Assembly: GCA_028284885.1 (NCBI GenBank)
Contig: JANQQW010000233.1
Span: forward strand, 1-32,357
DNA from: Planctomycetaceae bacterium
GTDB taxonomy: Bacteria; Planctomycetota; Planctomycetia; Planctomycetales; Planctomycetaceae
Length of the DNA: 32,357 nucleotides
Direction: 5' to 3'
Numbering within the stretch: position 1 is the first letter of the stretch; each line of letters starts with the position of its first letter. Both the position numbers and the translations under genes were made by a program. Below the pieces are notes generated by a model, which was not told the origin of the DNA, ran no database searches, and was given only the letters and a program-made list of their open reading frames with translations. This document shows positions 1 through 8,167 of this stretch, in pieces.

Positions 1-621
1 GACCACGCCGTCTTCTGCGACGTGAAGACGACCTGGGTCGTCGCCGGAATCGGCCACGGGCACGACGACCTCCGCACGACCGACCAGACCGGAGCCGTCG
101 CGGGCGAGGACGAGAACGTCGTCACGGCGAACGCCGCCCTGGTCCAGTTCAACGAGGTGACCGACGCGAACGTGCACACGTTCCACTTCCACGGCGAGCC
201 CGAGGACCTGCCGGTGACGGCGATCCTCGCGGTCCCGGGCGACCAGCGGGACGCCGACCTGCTCGCCGGCCGGTACACGGGCGAGGACGCGACCGCCCAA
301 CTCGTGGTGCCGGCCGACACGGTCGACGAGCTCGTCGAGATGATCTTCGAGGTGAAGCGGTTCTACGACGCGAACACGCTGCTCGTCGGGCTCGCGACCG
401 GGCTGTTCCTCGCGCTCGTCGTGCTGCTGTCGCTGCGGTTGCGAAGCCGGGAGCGACAGACGATGTTCAAGCTGGGCTGCAGCCGCGGCAAGATCGTCGG
501 TCTGCAGCTGGCCGAGCTGGCGATCGTGTTCGCCTTCGCCGCCGTCCTCGTGGCGGCCCTCGTCGGCCTCGCCGTCGCGTTCAGCGACGACCTGTTGCGA
601 CTCGTGATCTCCGGACGTTGA
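1..621 (+). CDS. FtsX/MacB-type ABC transporter permease, C-terminal part
   Basis: The frame is open from the first base, so the gene starts outside the window. About 120 residues of extracytoplasmic domain are visible, carrying two His clusters (GHGHDD and HTFHFHG). Two hydrophobic helices follow, separated by a charged loop (RLRSRERQTMFKLGCSRGKI) that matches the cytoplasmic loop of FtsX/MacB permeases, where a basic R-x-R-E is followed by a KxxGxS/R element and a helix containing a Glu. The protein ends soon after the second helix, whereas FtsX domains usually have one more membrane segment. The stop is 7 nt before a ZnuA-like lipoprotein gene, so the two are probably co-transcribed. The His clusters and this neighbour suggest a metal-related transporter, which is inference. 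A generic lipoprotein or peptide exporter remains possible. Confidence 0.75.
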   Translation, partial: DHAVFCDVKTTWVVAGIGHGHDDLRTTDQTGAVAGEDENVVTANAALVQFNEVTDANVHTFHFHGEPEDLPVTAILAVPGDQRDADLLAGRYTGEDATAQLVVPADTVDELVEMIFEVKRFYDANTLLVGLATGLFLALVVLLSLRLRSRERQTMFKLGCSRGKIVGLQLAELAIVFAFAAVLVAALVGLAVAFSDDLLRLVISGR

Positions 622-628
622 CCGAACC

Positions 629-1558
629 ATGACCGCGTGGAAGCCGATCGGCCTGACGATGTTCGTCGTGCTCCCCCTCGTGGTGGGTTGCGGTGGGGAC
701 GACGTTCCCGACGAAGCGGAAGACCGGCAACCGGCCGTCGTCGCAGTGAACCGACCGCTGGAGGAGTTCGCCCGACGACTCGGCGGGGACACGGTGGAGG
801 TCGTCTGCCCGGTGCCGGGCGGCGTCGATCCGGCGAAGTGGCGGCCGCGGGACGAGGACGTGCTCGCGATGCAGCAGGCGGACGTCGTGCTCCTCAACGG
901 GGCCCAGTTCTCGAAGTGGCTGAACACCGTCTCGTTGTCGGACAGCCTCGTCGTCGACACCTCGCGCCGCTTTCGAGACCGGTACGTCGTCGTCGAGGAC
1001 TTCCAGGTCCACCGGCACGGTTCGGAGGGGGAGCACTCGCACCCCGGCACCGCCCCGAACACGTTCCTCGACCCGGCCCTCGCCCTGCAGCAGGCGGAGA
1101 TGGTCCGCAACACGCTCGTCGCCCTCGTTCCAGCCGAGAAGGAGTCGGTCGAGTCACGGTTCGAGCCGCTCGCCGCCGAGCTCCGCGAGATCGACGAGGC
1201 CTACGGCGAAGTGCTGAAGGACGCCCCGTCCACGCCCGTGTTCGCCTCGCACCCGTTCTGCGCGTACGTCGCCCGCCGGGCGAACTGGGAGGTCGTGCAC
1301 CTTCACTGGCAGCCGGACGAGGACCCCGGCCCCGCGAAGTGGGAGCAGCTCGAGGAGAAGCTGATCGACCATCCCGCCAAGTGGATGCTGTTCGCCGAGC
1401 AGCCGCTCCCCGAGACCGAGGCCCGGCTCGCGGAACTGGGCATCGCGGTCGCCGTGATCGACCCGGCCAGCACGCTTCCCGTCGACGGCGGCTTTCCCGA
1501 CGTCCTCCGCGCGAACCTCGAGACAGCTCGCAAGGTCGTCCAGAACGAACGCCCGTAG
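629..1558 (+). CDS. ZnuA-like metal ABC transporter substrate-binding lipoprotein
   Basis: The 309-residue product begins with a lipoprotein signal (hydrophobic 8-20, lipobox VVGC with Cys21). The body matches the cluster A-I (ZnuA/TroA) fold: PVPGGVDP near 62-68, ADVVLLNG 84-91, TFLDP 145-149, a central helix, FASHPF 205-210 and AVIDP 276-280. Family members bind Zn or Mn with three His and one Asp or Glu. His208 and Asp279 are at the expected places, but the family DPH is DPA here and the HPWLDP His is replaced (PNTFLDP). A His-rich loop (H128, H130, H136, H138) and HLHW at 224-227 could supply other ligands. The gene lies 7 nt after an FtsX-type permease rather than a ZnuB-type one. Its TAG stop lies inside a paired-hairpin repeat. 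Confidence 0.82.
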   Translation: MTAWKPIGLTMFVVLPLVVGCGGDDVPDEAEDRQPAVVAVNRPLEEFARRLGGDTVEVVCPVPGGVDPAKWRPRDEDVLAMQQADVVLLNGAQFSKWLNTVSLSDSLVVDTSRRFRDRYVVVEDFQVHRHGSEGEHSHPGTAPNTFLDPALALQQAEMVRNTLVALVPAEKESVESRFEPLAAELREIDEAYGEVLKDAPSTPVFASHPFCAYVARRANWEVVHLHWQPDEDPGPAKWEQLEEKLIDHPAKWMLFAEQPLPETEARLAELGIAVAVIDPASTLPVDGGFPDVLRANLETARKVVQNERP

Positions 1559-1624
1559 GTCGGGCTCCCGCCCGACGCTTGGAGACTCCACCTTCGAATC
1601 CGTCGGGCAGGAGCCCGACCTACG
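1554..1624. repeat. Paired-hairpin repeat, copy A
   Basis: There are two arms, 1554-1578 and 1600-1624, in opposite orientation and 21 nt apart. They match at 23 of 25 positions when one is reverse-complemented. Each arm is itself a hairpin (GTCGGGC / GCCCGAC with a 4-nt loop). The arm begins CGTAGG, and its TAG is the stop codon of the lipoprotein gene. The structure may act as a transcription terminator or belong to a REP-like mobile family. No T-tract follows it. Confidence 0.85.
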
Positions 1625-1735
1625 ACCCCGATGTGACGCACAACTCTGGTGTGCGAGGTCGATCCGAACCATCGCCCGACCGGCGCTCTGCCGGAAACCG
1701 GCGAGTAGGCACTTCCCCCCGACGAACGCCGTTTC

Positions 1736-4700
1736 ATGCCGCAGCCGCGGAGAAAGAAGTCGCCCGCGAAGCCGAGCGGTCCCACGCCGTCGTTCGACGC
1801 CGTCGAGCGGTCGATCGAGGCGGCCATGCCGCGGGACCGAGCTGCGCTGCGGAAGCAGCTGCGTTCGGCACGGCGGCGGGCGAAGGAGGGGAAGCCGTTC
1901 GACCGCAGCCTGACCCGCGTCGGCGAGGACGCGACCAAGTCGGCGGAGCTGCGGAAGACCCGTCGCGAGAACGTGCCGACGGTCTTCTACGACGAGGAAC
2001 TCCCGGTCTGCCAGCGGCGGGAGGAGATCAAGGCGGCCATTCGCGACCACCAGGTCGTCGTCGTCTGCGGCGAGACCGGGTCCGGCAAGTCGACGCAGCT
2101 CCCCAAGATCTGCCTCGAACTCGGCCGCGGCGTCGACGGGCTGATCGGCCACACGCAGCCGCGGCGGATCGCGGCCCGGTCGATCGCGGCCCGCGTCGCC
2201 GACGAACTGCAGCGGCCGCTCGGCCGGGACGTCGGCTTCAAGGTGCGGTTCACGGACACCACCTCGAACGCGACGTACGTCAAGCTGATGACCGACGGCA
2301 TCCTGCTCGCCGAGACGCAGGGGGACCGGAACCTCGCCGCGTACGACACGATCATCGTCGACGAGGCCCACGAACGCTCGCTGAACGTCGACTTCCTGCT
2401 GGGCTACCTGAAGCGGCTGCTTCCGAAGCGCCGGGACCTCAAGGTGATCATCACGTCCGCGACGATCGACGCGGAACGGTTCGCCGAGTTCTTCGCCGAC
2501 ACGCGTAGAACGGGTTCTCAACCCGTTCCAGCTGACGGTTCGCCCGACGAGTTGGCCGATGGTCCTCCATCGAACTCCGCCGCGGGTCCCGGTGACGACG
2601 TCGAACAGAGAACGGGTAGAGAACCCGTTCTACCACCAGTCGACGTCCCGATTCTGCAGGTCTCGGGGCGGACGTATCCGGTCGAGACGCGGTACCGGCC
2701 GCCGGTGGACGAGGAGTCCGAGGCGACCGACAAGGACGTGATGCGGGCGATGTGCGAGGCGGTGCAGGAGGTCGCGGCCGAGGGGAACGGGGACGTCCTC
2801 GTCTTCCAGCCGACCGAGCGGGACATCCGCGAGGCGGCCGACGTGCTGCGGGGGCTCGACCTGCCGGGCGACACCTCGGGGCGGAAGACGCACGTGCTGC
2901 CGCTGTACGGGCGGCTGTCGGTCAAGGAGCAGAACCGCGTCTTCGAGCCGCACGGCCACCGCCGGATCGTGATCGCGACGAACGTCGCCGAGTCGTCGGT
3001 CACGGTGCCCGGCATCCGGTACGTGGTCGACACGGGCACCGCTCGGACGAGCCGGTACGCGCCGCGGTCGAAGGTGCAGCGGTTGCCGATCGAGCCGGTG
3101 TCGAAGGCGTCGGCCAACCAGCGGACCGGCCGCTGCGGCCGCGTCGGGCCGGGCATCTGCGTTCGGCTGTACTCGGAGGAGGACTTCGAGAGCCGCGAGG
3201 ACTACACGTCGCCGGAGATCACGCGGACGAACCTCGCGGCCGTCGTGCTGCGAACGCTGTCGCTGGGGCTCGGTCGGCTCGACGAGTTCCCGTTCATCGA
3301 CCCACCCAAGCCGGCGGCGGTCACCGACGGCTACAAGACGCTGTACGAACTCGGCGCACTCGACGAGCAGGACCGGCTGACGGAGATCGGCCGTCGTCTG
3401 GCGAAGCTGCCGGTCGATCCGAGGATCGGGCGGATGATCCTGGCGGGCGAGGACGAAGGCTGCCTGCCGGAGGTGCTCGTCGTCGCGGCGGCACTCGAGG
3501 TCCAGGACCCGCGGGACCGGCCGCTGGAGAAACAGCAGCAGGCGGACGAGGCCCACGCCCAGTTCACGGTGCCGGGCTCGGACTTCCTCGGCTACCTGGA
3601 GATGTGGCGGTTCTACCACGGCCTCCGCGAGAAGCTCTCCTGGAGCAAGGTGAAGAAGGCCTGCCACCAAAACTTCCTGTCGTACGTCCGCACGCGGGAG
3701 TGGTGCGACGTGCACCGCCAACTGCGGGAGACGGTCGAGGGGCTCGGCATCAAGGTCGGCGGGTTGCGGTGGAAGTGGGAACGAGCCACCGGCAAGAAGG
3801 ACGAGGACGCCGGGCTCGACTCGCGTTCGGCAGACCTCGCCGCGCAGATTCACCGCTCGCTGCTGACGGGGCTGCTGTCGAACGTCGCCCTTCGCGAGGA
3901 GAAGTTCGAGTACAACGGGGCCGGGAGCGTGAAGTTCCACCTCTGGCCCGGTTCGACGTTGTTCGACGCGCGGCCGAAGTGGATCGTGAGTGCGGAACTC
4001 GTCGAGACGACGCGGCGGTACGCCCGGACGTGCGCCGGCATCGACCCCGGTTGGATCGAGCCGCTCGCCGAGCACCTGCTGAAGCGGACGTACTCCGATC
4101 CGCACTGGGACGCCGAGGACTGTGCCGCGAAGGCGACGGAACGGGTCTCGCTGTTCGGGCTGCCGATCGTCGCCGGGCGGCTGGTGCAGTACGGACGGGT
4201 CGACGCGGTCGAGGCGCGGCGGATGTTCGTGCAACACGGCCTCGTCGAGGGGGACTACGCGGCCCGCGGGGCGTTCGTCGAGCACAACGCGAAGCTGACC
4301 GCGGAACTGGAGGCCGAGCAGGCGAAGTCGCGGAGCACGGCGTTCCTGCTGGGCGAGGAGGCGAGGTTCGACTTCTTCGACGCCCGGCTGCCGCCCGATG
4401 TCTGGGACGGACCACGGTTCGAGAAGTGGCGGAAGCAGGCGGAGCAGGACGACCCGCGGGTGCTGTTCCTGTCCCGGACCGACCTCGTGGAGGGCACCGG
4501 GCAGACGATCGACGACGCGGCCTTCCCGGACGTGCTCGTCGTCGGCCGGACGAGACTGCCGCTGTCGTACCACCTCGAACCGGGCTCCGAGGAGGACGGC
4601 GTGACGGTCACCGTGCCAGCCGAGGGGCTGACGCAGTTGCCGCCGTCGCGGCTCGGCTGGCTCGTCCCGGGACTGCTGGAGGAGAAGATCACCGGGCTGG

Positions 4701-5854
4701 TCAAGTCGCTGCCAAAGGACAAGCGGCGGGTGTTCGTCCCGGCTCCGGACACCGCGAAGGCGATCGCCGCGACGCTCTCGTTCGGCGAGGGGGACGTGCT
4801 CGAGCGGGTCGCCGGCGAGCTGACGCGGCTGGGCGGCTTTCGGCTCTCGCGGAACGACTTCGACGTGGAACGGCTGCCGCGTCACCTGCGAATGAACGTC
4901 CGCGTCGTCGATTCGAACGGCGAGGTGCTGGCGACCGGACGGGACGTGGAGGCGCTGCAACGGGAGCTCGGCGCGCAGGCCGCGGCCGGACTCGCCGAGG
5001 TGGCCGACGAGCAGTGGAACCGCAGCGGGCTTCGCGACTGGCCGGGCGACCTGCCCGAACGGATCGACGTGCGAAACGGCGGGCTCGTCCTCGCCGGGCA
5101 CCCGGCCGTCGTGGACGAGGGGACGGTCGTCGGGCTGAAGCTGTGCGACACGCCCGCGGCGGCCGCGGAGGCGAACCGCCGAGGAATCCGCCGGCTGTTC
5201 ACGCTTTTGGCAGCCCGCCCGATCGACGCGGCGATGCGGCACCTCGGCGACGCCGCCCGCTTCACGACCTACACGCCGGCAATGCGGGACCTCGTGGCGG
5301 ACCGGGCGTTCTTCGGGGCGGACGAGTCGATCCCGCGGACCGAGTCCGACTTCCGTACACGCGTCGACAAGGCGAACAAGACGTTGGCGGCTGCGGCGAC
5401 CGAGGTCGGGAAGGTCGTCGGGCCGATCTTCACGCTGCGGACCAGCGTCCGGCAGGCACTCCAGCAACAGGGACCGGAGGCGTGGCGGCCGGCCTTCGCC
5501 GACATGCGAGCCCAGCTGGACGAGATGACGGCCGAGGGCTTCCTGCTGAGCGTGCCGTGGCCGTGGCTCGCGCAGTTCCCACGTTACCTGCAGGCCGTGC
5601 AGGCCCGGCTGGAGAAGCTGAAGAGCGGCGGGCTCGACCGGGACCGCCGGGCGATGCAGGACCTCGCCCCCTACGTCCAGCGGCACCGCACCGCCGACCG
5701 GGATCCGTCACGCGTCCGCAACCGGGCCGCGTTCGTCTCGTTTCGCTGGATGGTCGAGGAGTACCGGGTCTCGCTGTTCGCCCAACGGCTCGGCACTGCG
5801 GTGAAGGTCTCGGCCAACCGGCTGGACGAACAGTGGGCCCGAGTCGTCGGATGA
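1736..5854 (+). CDS. hrpA: ATP-dependent RNA helicase HrpA (DEAH box)
   Basis: The product has 1372 residues, similar to bacterial HrpA (about 1300). The Walker A motif GETGSGKST is at 112-120, QPRRIAARS follows, DEAH is at 209-212, SATID follows near 241, and the motif VI element QRTGRCGR starts at 462. Next come the winged-helix/HA2/OB segments and a long C-terminal region matching the HrpA-specific DUF3418. HrpA unwinds RNA using ATP in the cytoplasm, and in enterobacteria it helps rescue stalled ribosomes. Residues about 256-303 are an extra segment between the SATID strand and VPILQVSGRTYPVE, which in other HrpA proteins are almost contiguous. That segment is encoded by a paired-hairpin repeat. 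ATG 1736 was chosen because the product begins with a basic N-terminus followed by HrpA-like sequence. No clear Shine-Dalgarno is present. Confidence 0.93.
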   Translation: MPQPRRKKSPAKPSGPTPSFDAVERSIEAAMPRDRAALRKQLRSARRRAKEGKPFDRSLTRVGEDATKSAELRKTRRENVPTVFYDEELPVCQRREEIKAAIRDHQVVVVCGETGSGKSTQLPKICLELGRGVDGLIGHTQPRRIAARSIAARVADELQRPLGRDVGFKVRFTDTTSNATYVKLMTDGILLAETQGDRNLAAYDTIIVDEAHERSLNVDFLLGYLKRLLPKRRDLKVIITSATIDAERFAEFFADTRRTGSQPVPADGSPDELADGPPSNSAAGPGDDVEQRTGREPVLPPVDVPILQVSGRTYPVETRYRPPVDEESEATDKDVMRAMCEAVQEVAAEGNGDVLVFQPTERDIREAADVLRGLDLPGDTSGRKTHVLPLYGRLSVKEQNRVFEPHGHRRIVIATNVAESSVTVPGIRYVVDTGTARTSRYAPRSKVQRLPIEPVSKASANQRTGRCGRVGPGICVRLYSEEDFESREDYTSPEITRTNLAAVVLRTLSLGLGRLDEFPFIDPPKPAAVTDGYKTLYELGALDEQDRLTEIGRRLAKLPVDPRIGRMILAGEDEGCLPEVLVVAAALEVQDPRDRPLEKQQQADEAHAQFTVPGSDFLGYLEMWRFYHGLREKLSWSKVKKACHQNFLSYVRTREWCDVHRQLRETVEGLGIKVGGLRWKWERATGKKDEDAGLDSRSADLAAQIHRSLLTGLLSNVALREEKFEYNGAGSVKFHLWPGSTLFDARPKWIVSAELVETTRRYARTCAGIDPGWIEPLAEHLLKRTYSDPHWDAEDCAAKATERVSLFGLPIVAGRLVQYGRVDAVEARRMFVQHGLVEGDYAARGAFVEHNAKLTAELEAEQAKSRSTAFLLGEEARFDFFDARLPPDVWDGPRFEKWRKQAEQDDPRVLFLSRTDLVEGTGQTIDDAAFPDVLVVGRTRLPLSYHLEPGSEEDGVTVTVPAEGLTQLPPSRLGWLVPGLLEEKITGLVKSLPKDKRRVFVPAPDTAKAIAATLSFGEGDVLERVAGELTRLGGFRLSRNDFDVERLPRHLRMNVRVVDSNGEVLATGRDVEALQRELGAQAAAGLAEVADEQWNRSGLRDWPGDLPERIDVRNGGLVLAGHPAVVDEGTVVGLKLCDTPAAAAEANRRGIRRLFTLLAARPIDAAMRHLGDAARFTTYTPAMRDLVADRAFFGADESIPRTESDFRTRVDKANKTLAAAATEVGKVVGPIFTLRTSVRQALQQQGPEAWRPAFADMRAQLDEMTAEGFLLSVPWPWLAQFPRYLQAVQARLEKLKSGGLDRDRRAMQDLAPYVQRHRTADRDPSRVRNRAAFVSFRWMVEEYRVSLFAQRLGTAVKVSANRLDEQWARVVG
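2506..2632. repeat. Paired-hairpin repeat, copy B, in frame inside hrpA
   Basis: Arms at 2506-2528 and 2610-2632 each fold on themselves (GAACGGGT / ACCCGTTC) and are reverse complements of each other apart from one or two positions, 81 nt apart. The insertion keeps the helicase frame, and its two arms are translated as RTGSQPV and RTGREPVLP. The sequence between the arms encodes an acidic, Pro/Ser/Asp-rich linker. Confidence 0.85.
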
Positions 5855-5899
5855 CCGTCGAATCCGCGGGCGGTCTTGCGTTTCCGGCTGACGCGGAGG

Positions 5900-5905
5900 T
5901 ATCAC
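5900..5905 (+). promoter_or_regulatory. Weak candidate promoter for the FHA-cyclase gene
   Basis: A TATCAC hexamer (-10-like) lies 18 nt after TTGCGT (5876-5881), in the gap between hrpA and the cyclase gene. The match to the sigma70 consensus is modest and the call is tentative. Confidence 0.25.
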
Positions 5906-5947
5906 AGATCCTCTAAGGCGTCGATCCGACGTCGGTTCCGACTCGTA

Positions 5948-5970
5948 TCGCCTGCCGGTCGGTCAGGCGA
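5948..5970. repeat. Hairpin in the hrpA-cyclase gap
   Basis: TCGCCTG and CAGGCGA form a perfect 7-bp stem with a 9-nt loop. It lies 94 nt after the hrpA stop and 29 nt before the chosen cyclase start. It could be a weak terminator or a leader structure. There is no T-tract. Confidence 0.35.
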
Positions 5971-5998
5971 CGGACGATCGACGTTCTCCCAGTGCGAT

Positions 5999-7837
5999 GT
6001 GGAGGTGCGGGTGGCCGAACTGCAGGCCATCGGGCCGGACAACCAGAAGTGGCGGGAGCCTCTGCGGACCGGTGCCAGGGTCTGCCTGGGACGTGCCCCG
6101 CGTTCCGGCTGGCGCGTGCCGTGGGACAACCGCATCTCGCGAGAGCACGCGATCCTGCAGTTCGACGGCAGCCACCTGAACGTCCGCAGGCTCCAGTCGG
6201 CGCGGAACAAGATCTACGTCGGCGACGAGTCGCAGACCGAGTTCGCCATCGGGTTTGGCGAGGAGTTCCGCATCGGCGAGACGGCGTTCCGTCTGGTCGG
6301 CTACGAACCCGACCTGGACGACGACCGAACCGCCGACCCCGAACAGCGGGCCACGTTCGACCTGGACGAGTTGACGGCCGTCCGGTTCGGCAACGCGGAC
6401 CAACGGCTGGAGACGCTGTCCCGGCTGCCCGAGGTCATCACCGGCTGTGCGGACGACACGGACTTTGCGGAGCGGGTCGTCCGTCTGCTGCTCGAGGCGG
6501 TCAACACGGCCCAGGCGGTGGCTGCGGTGAAGTGGTCCGAGCCGGACGCAGCGAAGCCGGCGACGATGCGGTGGGAGACTCGCAACGACGACACGGGGAC
6601 GTCGTTCCGGCCCAGTCGTCGCCTGATGGTGGAGGCGATGAACCGGGCGGAGACGGTCGCCCACGTGTGGATGGAACGGGACGAGGAGGACTCCGACGCG
6701 CCTAGCGGAGCGAACTTCACGTACTCGGGCGACATGGACTGGGCGTTCTGCGTGCCGATCACGGGGGAGGCGTGCCAGGGCTGGTGCCTGTACGTGTCCG
6801 GCCAGATGCTCCCGCCGGTCGCCTCGCTCGAGGACCTCCGGGGCGACATGCGGTTCGTGCAGCTCGTCGCCCAGTTCATCGGGGCGATTGGCCGCGTGCT
6901 GCAACTGGAGAAGCAACGGGCCGGCATGGCCCGGTTCTTCTCGCCGGTCGTCGTCGAGTCGCTGAAGAGCGAGATGAGGAGCGTGAACTTCGCCGACCGG
7001 CCGGGCGAGCACAGTTCCGCCAGCCGGATTCTCGTCCCGCGGGAGGGGCCGATCACGGTTCTCTTCTGCGACCTGCGGGGCTTCTCCCGGACGAGCGAGG
7101 GGGCCGAGGAGAACCTGCGGCAGTTGATGGCGCGGGTGAGCGAGGCGCTCGGCGTGATGACGACGGGCATCATGCGGCACGACGGCGTGGTCGCCGACTT
7201 CATCGGCGACGCCGCCCTGGGGTTCTGGGGCTGGCCGGACTCCGTCGCCGACGGGCCGCTGCGGGCCTGCCGGGCCGCCCTCGAGATCCTGAAAGGGTTC
7301 CACGAGGGGGCGAACGAGGCACACTCGCCGCTCGCCGGCTTCCGCATCGGGATCGGCATCGCGCACGGCAAGGCGATCGCCGGACGGATCGGCACCCGCG
7401 AACAGGCGAAGGTCGACGTCTTCGGACCGGTCGTGAACGTCGGGTCCCGACTGGAGGGGATGACCAAGCAGTTCCGCGCGAAGGTCCTCGTCGACGAGAC
7501 GACTGCCGAGTTCGTCCGCGACAAGCTCGCCCCCTCCGAGGGTCGGCTGCGAACGATCGCCCACGTCCGCCCTGCGGGAATGAGCCACGCGGTGACGGCG
7601 ACCGAGCTGCTGCCCCCCCACGGCGCGCTCGGCTGCGGCGTGACCGACGACTGCATCGCCACGTACGAGCGGGCCCTCGCCGACTTCACGGAGGGTCGGT
7701 GGTCGGACGCCCTCGACACGCTCGACGGCCTGCCCGCCGAGGACCGCGTGAAGCACTTCCTGATGGTCCACATCGCCCAGCACGACTACGAGCCCCCCGA
7801 GCACTGGGACGGCATCGTGCCGCTGTTGCAGAAGTAG
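5999..7837 (+). CDS. FHA-GAF-class III adenylate/guanylate cyclase
   Basis: The product has 612 residues from GTG 5999. The frame stays open upstream to a TTG at 5876, but those residues are Arg-rich and unlike the family. Domain order is an FHA domain (about 5-100, with LGR and SREHA), a GAF-like region (about 140-305), and a class III cyclase domain (about 345-540). The two metal Asp are D358 (FCDLRGFS) and D404 (FIGD). The transition-state Asn480 and Arg484 lie 7 and 11 residues after D473 (VDVFG), as in mammalian cyclases. The base-selecting Lys three residues before the Gly of IGD is Asp400 here, so substrate preference is uncertain. A short C-terminal helical tail resembles a TPR. The predicted role is to make a cyclic nucleotide in response to a phosphothreonine partner and a small-molecule signal. 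Confidence 0.88.
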   Translation: MEVRVAELQAIGPDNQKWREPLRTGARVCLGRAPRSGWRVPWDNRISREHAILQFDGSHLNVRRLQSARNKIYVGDESQTEFAIGFGEEFRIGETAFRLVGYEPDLDDDRTADPEQRATFDLDELTAVRFGNADQRLETLSRLPEVITGCADDTDFAERVVRLLLEAVNTAQAVAAVKWSEPDAAKPATMRWETRNDDTGTSFRPSRRLMVEAMNRAETVAHVWMERDEEDSDAPSGANFTYSGDMDWAFCVPITGEACQGWCLYVSGQMLPPVASLEDLRGDMRFVQLVAQFIGAIGRVLQLEKQRAGMARFFSPVVVESLKSEMRSVNFADRPGEHSSASRILVPREGPITVLFCDLRGFSRTSEGAEENLRQLMARVSEALGVMTTGIMRHDGVVADFIGDAALGFWGWPDSVADGPLRACRAALEILKGFHEGANEAHSPLAGFRIGIGIAHGKAIAGRIGTREQAKVDVFGPVVNVGSRLEGMTKQFRAKVLVDETTAEFVRDKLAPSEGRLRTIAHVRPAGMSHAVTATELLPPHGALGCGVTDDCIATYERALADFTEGRWSDALDTLDGLPAEDRVKHFLMVHIAQHDYEPPEHWDGIVPLLQK

Positions 7838-7839
7838 CG

Positions 7840-8166
7840 TCAGGCGTCGGGCTCGAAGAAGACGGTCAGCCAGGTCGTCGGATCGCCGGTCGCCTCGACG
7901 CGGTGTCGTCGGTGCGGTGCGATCAGGACGTGATCGCCGACCACGAGGCGGCGGGGGGCGGGCTCGTCCTCGAACCGCAGGTCCGCTGTGCCCCGGACGA
8001 CGAGGACGAACTCGGCCTCGGGCTGGTCGTACCAGAAGCCCGGCGGCGACGCGTGGCCGCGGGAGACGATCCGTTCGACCCGCACGCCCCGTCCGGTGGC
8101 GAGCACCTCGACGAGTTCCTCGGGGAGCGTGTCCGGGACCGACTCGAAGAGGTTGCCGTCCGACAT
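7840..8166 (-). CDS. Small cupin-domain protein
   Basis: The 108-residue product is a single cupin barrel. Motif 1 is recognisable around HASPPGFWYDQPEAEFVLVVRG, with the usual Glu followed by the VxxG turn. Motif 2 is GDHVLIAPHRRHRVE. These supply the His/Glu ligands that often bind a metal in cupins. The substrate is not predictable. The start ATG at 8166 is 1 nt past the stop codon of the AI-2E transporter gene (TGACATG), which indicates translational coupling. A longer in-frame start at 8208 would lie inside the transporter gene and was rejected. The gene converges on the cyclase gene with only 2 nt between the stops. Confidence 0.82.
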   Translation of the reverse strand: MSDGNLFESVPDTLPEELVEVLATGRGVRVERIVSRGHASPPGFWYDQPEAEFVLVVRGTADLRFEDEPAPRRLVVGDHVLIAPHRRHRVEATGDPTTWLTVFFEPDA

Positions 8167-8167
8167 G

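Noticed and set aside
637..2508. Long plus-strand frame overlapping the lipoprotein gene and hrpA
   Set aside because: The product is Arg/Gly/Pro-rich shadow sequence in another frame, while the overlapping frames give clear ZnuA-like and HrpA proteins.
2630..5686. Long minus-strand frame inside hrpA
   Set aside because: It lies opposite a well-conserved helicase and has no recognisable motif.
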